From NCBI GenBank assembly GCA_900757715.1, contig CAAEOZ010000156.1:1-15239 (forward strand): a DNA stretch of 15,239 bases. Reading direction: 5' to 3'. How positions within the stretch are numbered: the stretch's first letter is position 1; every line of letters starts with the position of its first letter. Both the position numbers and the translations under genes were made by a program. This document shows positions 14,602-15,239 of the stretch, one piece after another. Below the pieces are notes generated by a model. The model was not told where the DNA came from. It ran no database searches and saw only the letters and a program-made list of their open reading frames with translations. The stretch is from an uncultured Veillonella sp. GTDB lineage: Bacteria; Bacillota; Negativicutes; Veillonellales; Veillonellaceae.

Positions 14602-15172
14602 TTATATGAACCTCCTGTGATTTCAATTCAATGGTAACACCACTGATTGTTAAATAGAGTTTATCTGCAACAGAAGCTACTGCTCGATTTACTCGACCAG
14701 CAATATCTCTAAAATATCTAGCCAGTTTATTATCCGGCACGATACCTAAACCAATTTCATTGGTCACAAATATAACAGTTTTACCTTCACATGATTGTAT
14801 CGAGTCTAATAAAAGGTTTAGCTCTGACAGTATTGTCTGTTCTAACCGATTGGCATCTTCTTGTCCACAAATGGAGCCATGGGCCATCATGTGGTTGGTA
14901 GTAAACATTGTTAAACAATCTATAAGAATTACATCGGCTGATTTACTGATATTTTCCCATTCATCAGCTAAATGTAAAGGTACTTCAAAATTATTCCATA
15001 TTTCTCCACGGCGCTCTTGATGTTTTTTGATGCGATCCACCATTTCCTCATCAAAAGCTTGGCTCGTAGCTACATAAGCTTTTGAACCTTTTGTAGCCAG
15101 TGCTAAACGTTCAGCAAATTCACTTTTTCCACTACGTGCTCCACCGGAACACAATATAATTTGTGATTTCAT
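14594..15172 (-). CDS. cobU: Adenosylcobinamide kinase / adenosylcobinamide-phosphate guanylyltransferase
   Basis: A 192-residue bifunctional enzyme. The P-loop reads CSGGARSGKSEFAE (8-21). RIKKHQERRG (47-56) contains H51, the position of the guanylylated histidine in CobU. DCLT (85-88) and VTNEIGLGIVP follow, and the C-terminal RYFRDIAGRVNRAVA is typical. It phosphorylates adenosylcobinamide and transfers GMP to give adenosylcobinamide-GDP, substrate of CobS. The start is the ATG at 15172, with AGGTG four bases upstream; a TTG 15 bases earlier lacks an SD and would add MYRCI. It appears to be the first gene of the cobamide operon, because the strand switches immediately upstream. Confidence 0.95.
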   Translation of the reverse strand: MKSQIILCSGGARSGKSEFAERLALATKGSKAYVATSQAFDEEMVDRIKKHQERRGEIWNNFEVPLHLADEWENISKSADVILIDCLTMFTTNHMMAHGSICGQEDANRLEQTILSELNLLLDSIQSCEGKTVIFVTNEIGLGIVPDNKLARYFRDIAGRVNRAVASVADKLYLTISGVTIELKSQEVHING

Positions 15173-15235
15173 AATGCACCTATACAAGAATTTATAATTT
15201 CAGTATCATTATAAGTATAACAAAGGAGCGATACT
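15173..15235. promoter_or_regulatory. Divergent intergenic region with cobU promoter candidate
   Basis: The 63-base gap between cobU and a divergent start is very AT-rich. On the minus strand there is a perfect TATAAT (15213-15208) about 36 bases before the cobU ATG. No good -35 is visible 16-18 bases upstream, where the sequence overlaps the divergent gene's start. AGTAT occurs twice (15202-15206, 15214-15218) and ATACT once (15231-15235). There is no room for a cobalamin riboswitch, which normally needs about 200 bases. Confidence 0.4.
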
Positions 15236-15239
15236 ATGG
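15236..15239 (+). CDS. Probable start codon of a divergent gene (cut by window edge)
   Basis: AAAGGAG at 15222-15228 is followed seven bases later by ATG at 15236-15238, with one further base before the window ends. The strong SD and spacing suggest a real plus-strand gene, the only one in the window. Nothing of the product can be seen. Confidence 0.45.

Noticed and set aside
1..15239. Mobile elements, CRISPR arrays, tRNA or rRNA genes, horizontally acquired defence system
   Set aside because: No transposase, integrase, repeat-spacer pattern, cloverleaf or compositional break was found; all sizeable frames match housekeeping or cobamide genes.

Overview
The window is a compact, AT-rich bacterial chromosome segment. 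Every recognisable gene except one possible start at the extreme right edge lies on the minus strand, so the operons read from right to left. The gene set and order point to Bacillota, most likely class Negativicutes and probably a Veillonella-like organism. The pepP-efp / asp23-nusB / xseA-xseB-ispA / tlyA-nadK backbone is the Bacillota order, and it joins a lower-loop cobamide assembly operon suited to an anaerobe with B12-dependent propionate metabolism. The taxonomic call is inference from protein style and synteny; no rRNA or other marker is present.

Right part (about 15172 down to 8420): a seven-gene cobamide (vitamin B12) late-assembly operon in the order cobU, cbiP, cbiB, cobS, pduX-like threonine kinase, cobD, cobC-like phosphatase. 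PduX and CobD make (R)-1-amino-2-propanol phosphate. CbiP amidates the corrin ring to cobyric acid and CbiB joins the two. CobU activates the product as GDP-cobinamide, CobS adds the lower-ligand nucleotide, and CobC removes the last phosphate. No lower-ligand activating enzyme (CobT or ArsAB) and no cobalamin riboswitch lie in the window.

Middle part (8420 down to 6005): the B12 operon runs with a one-base stop/start overlap into rsuA (16S rRNA pseudouridine synthase). An M24 aminopeptidase (pepP/yqhT type) and efp follow. A good intrinsic terminator (5884-5930) ends this transcript.

Left part (5870 down to 1): a tightly packed operon of two tandem Asp23-family genes, nusB, a TsaD/Kae1-like paralogue, xseA, xseB, ispA, a DUF212 (divergent PAP2) membrane protein, tlyA and the start of nadK. 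Compared with the usual Bacillota order, the TsaD-like gene sits where folD is often found, and DUF212 sits where dxs is often found.

Junctions are extremely tight: TAATG or ATGA overlaps, or stop codons fused to the next Shine-Dalgarno sequence. No gap exceeds about 135 bases. I saw no tRNA, rRNA, CRISPR array, insertion sequence or broken gene. The least ordinary signals are a possible promoter inside the loop of the efp terminator, a perfect 12-bp direct repeat on the pduX start site, the TsaD paralogue with conserved metal ligands, and a possible SD-masking hairpin before DUF212.
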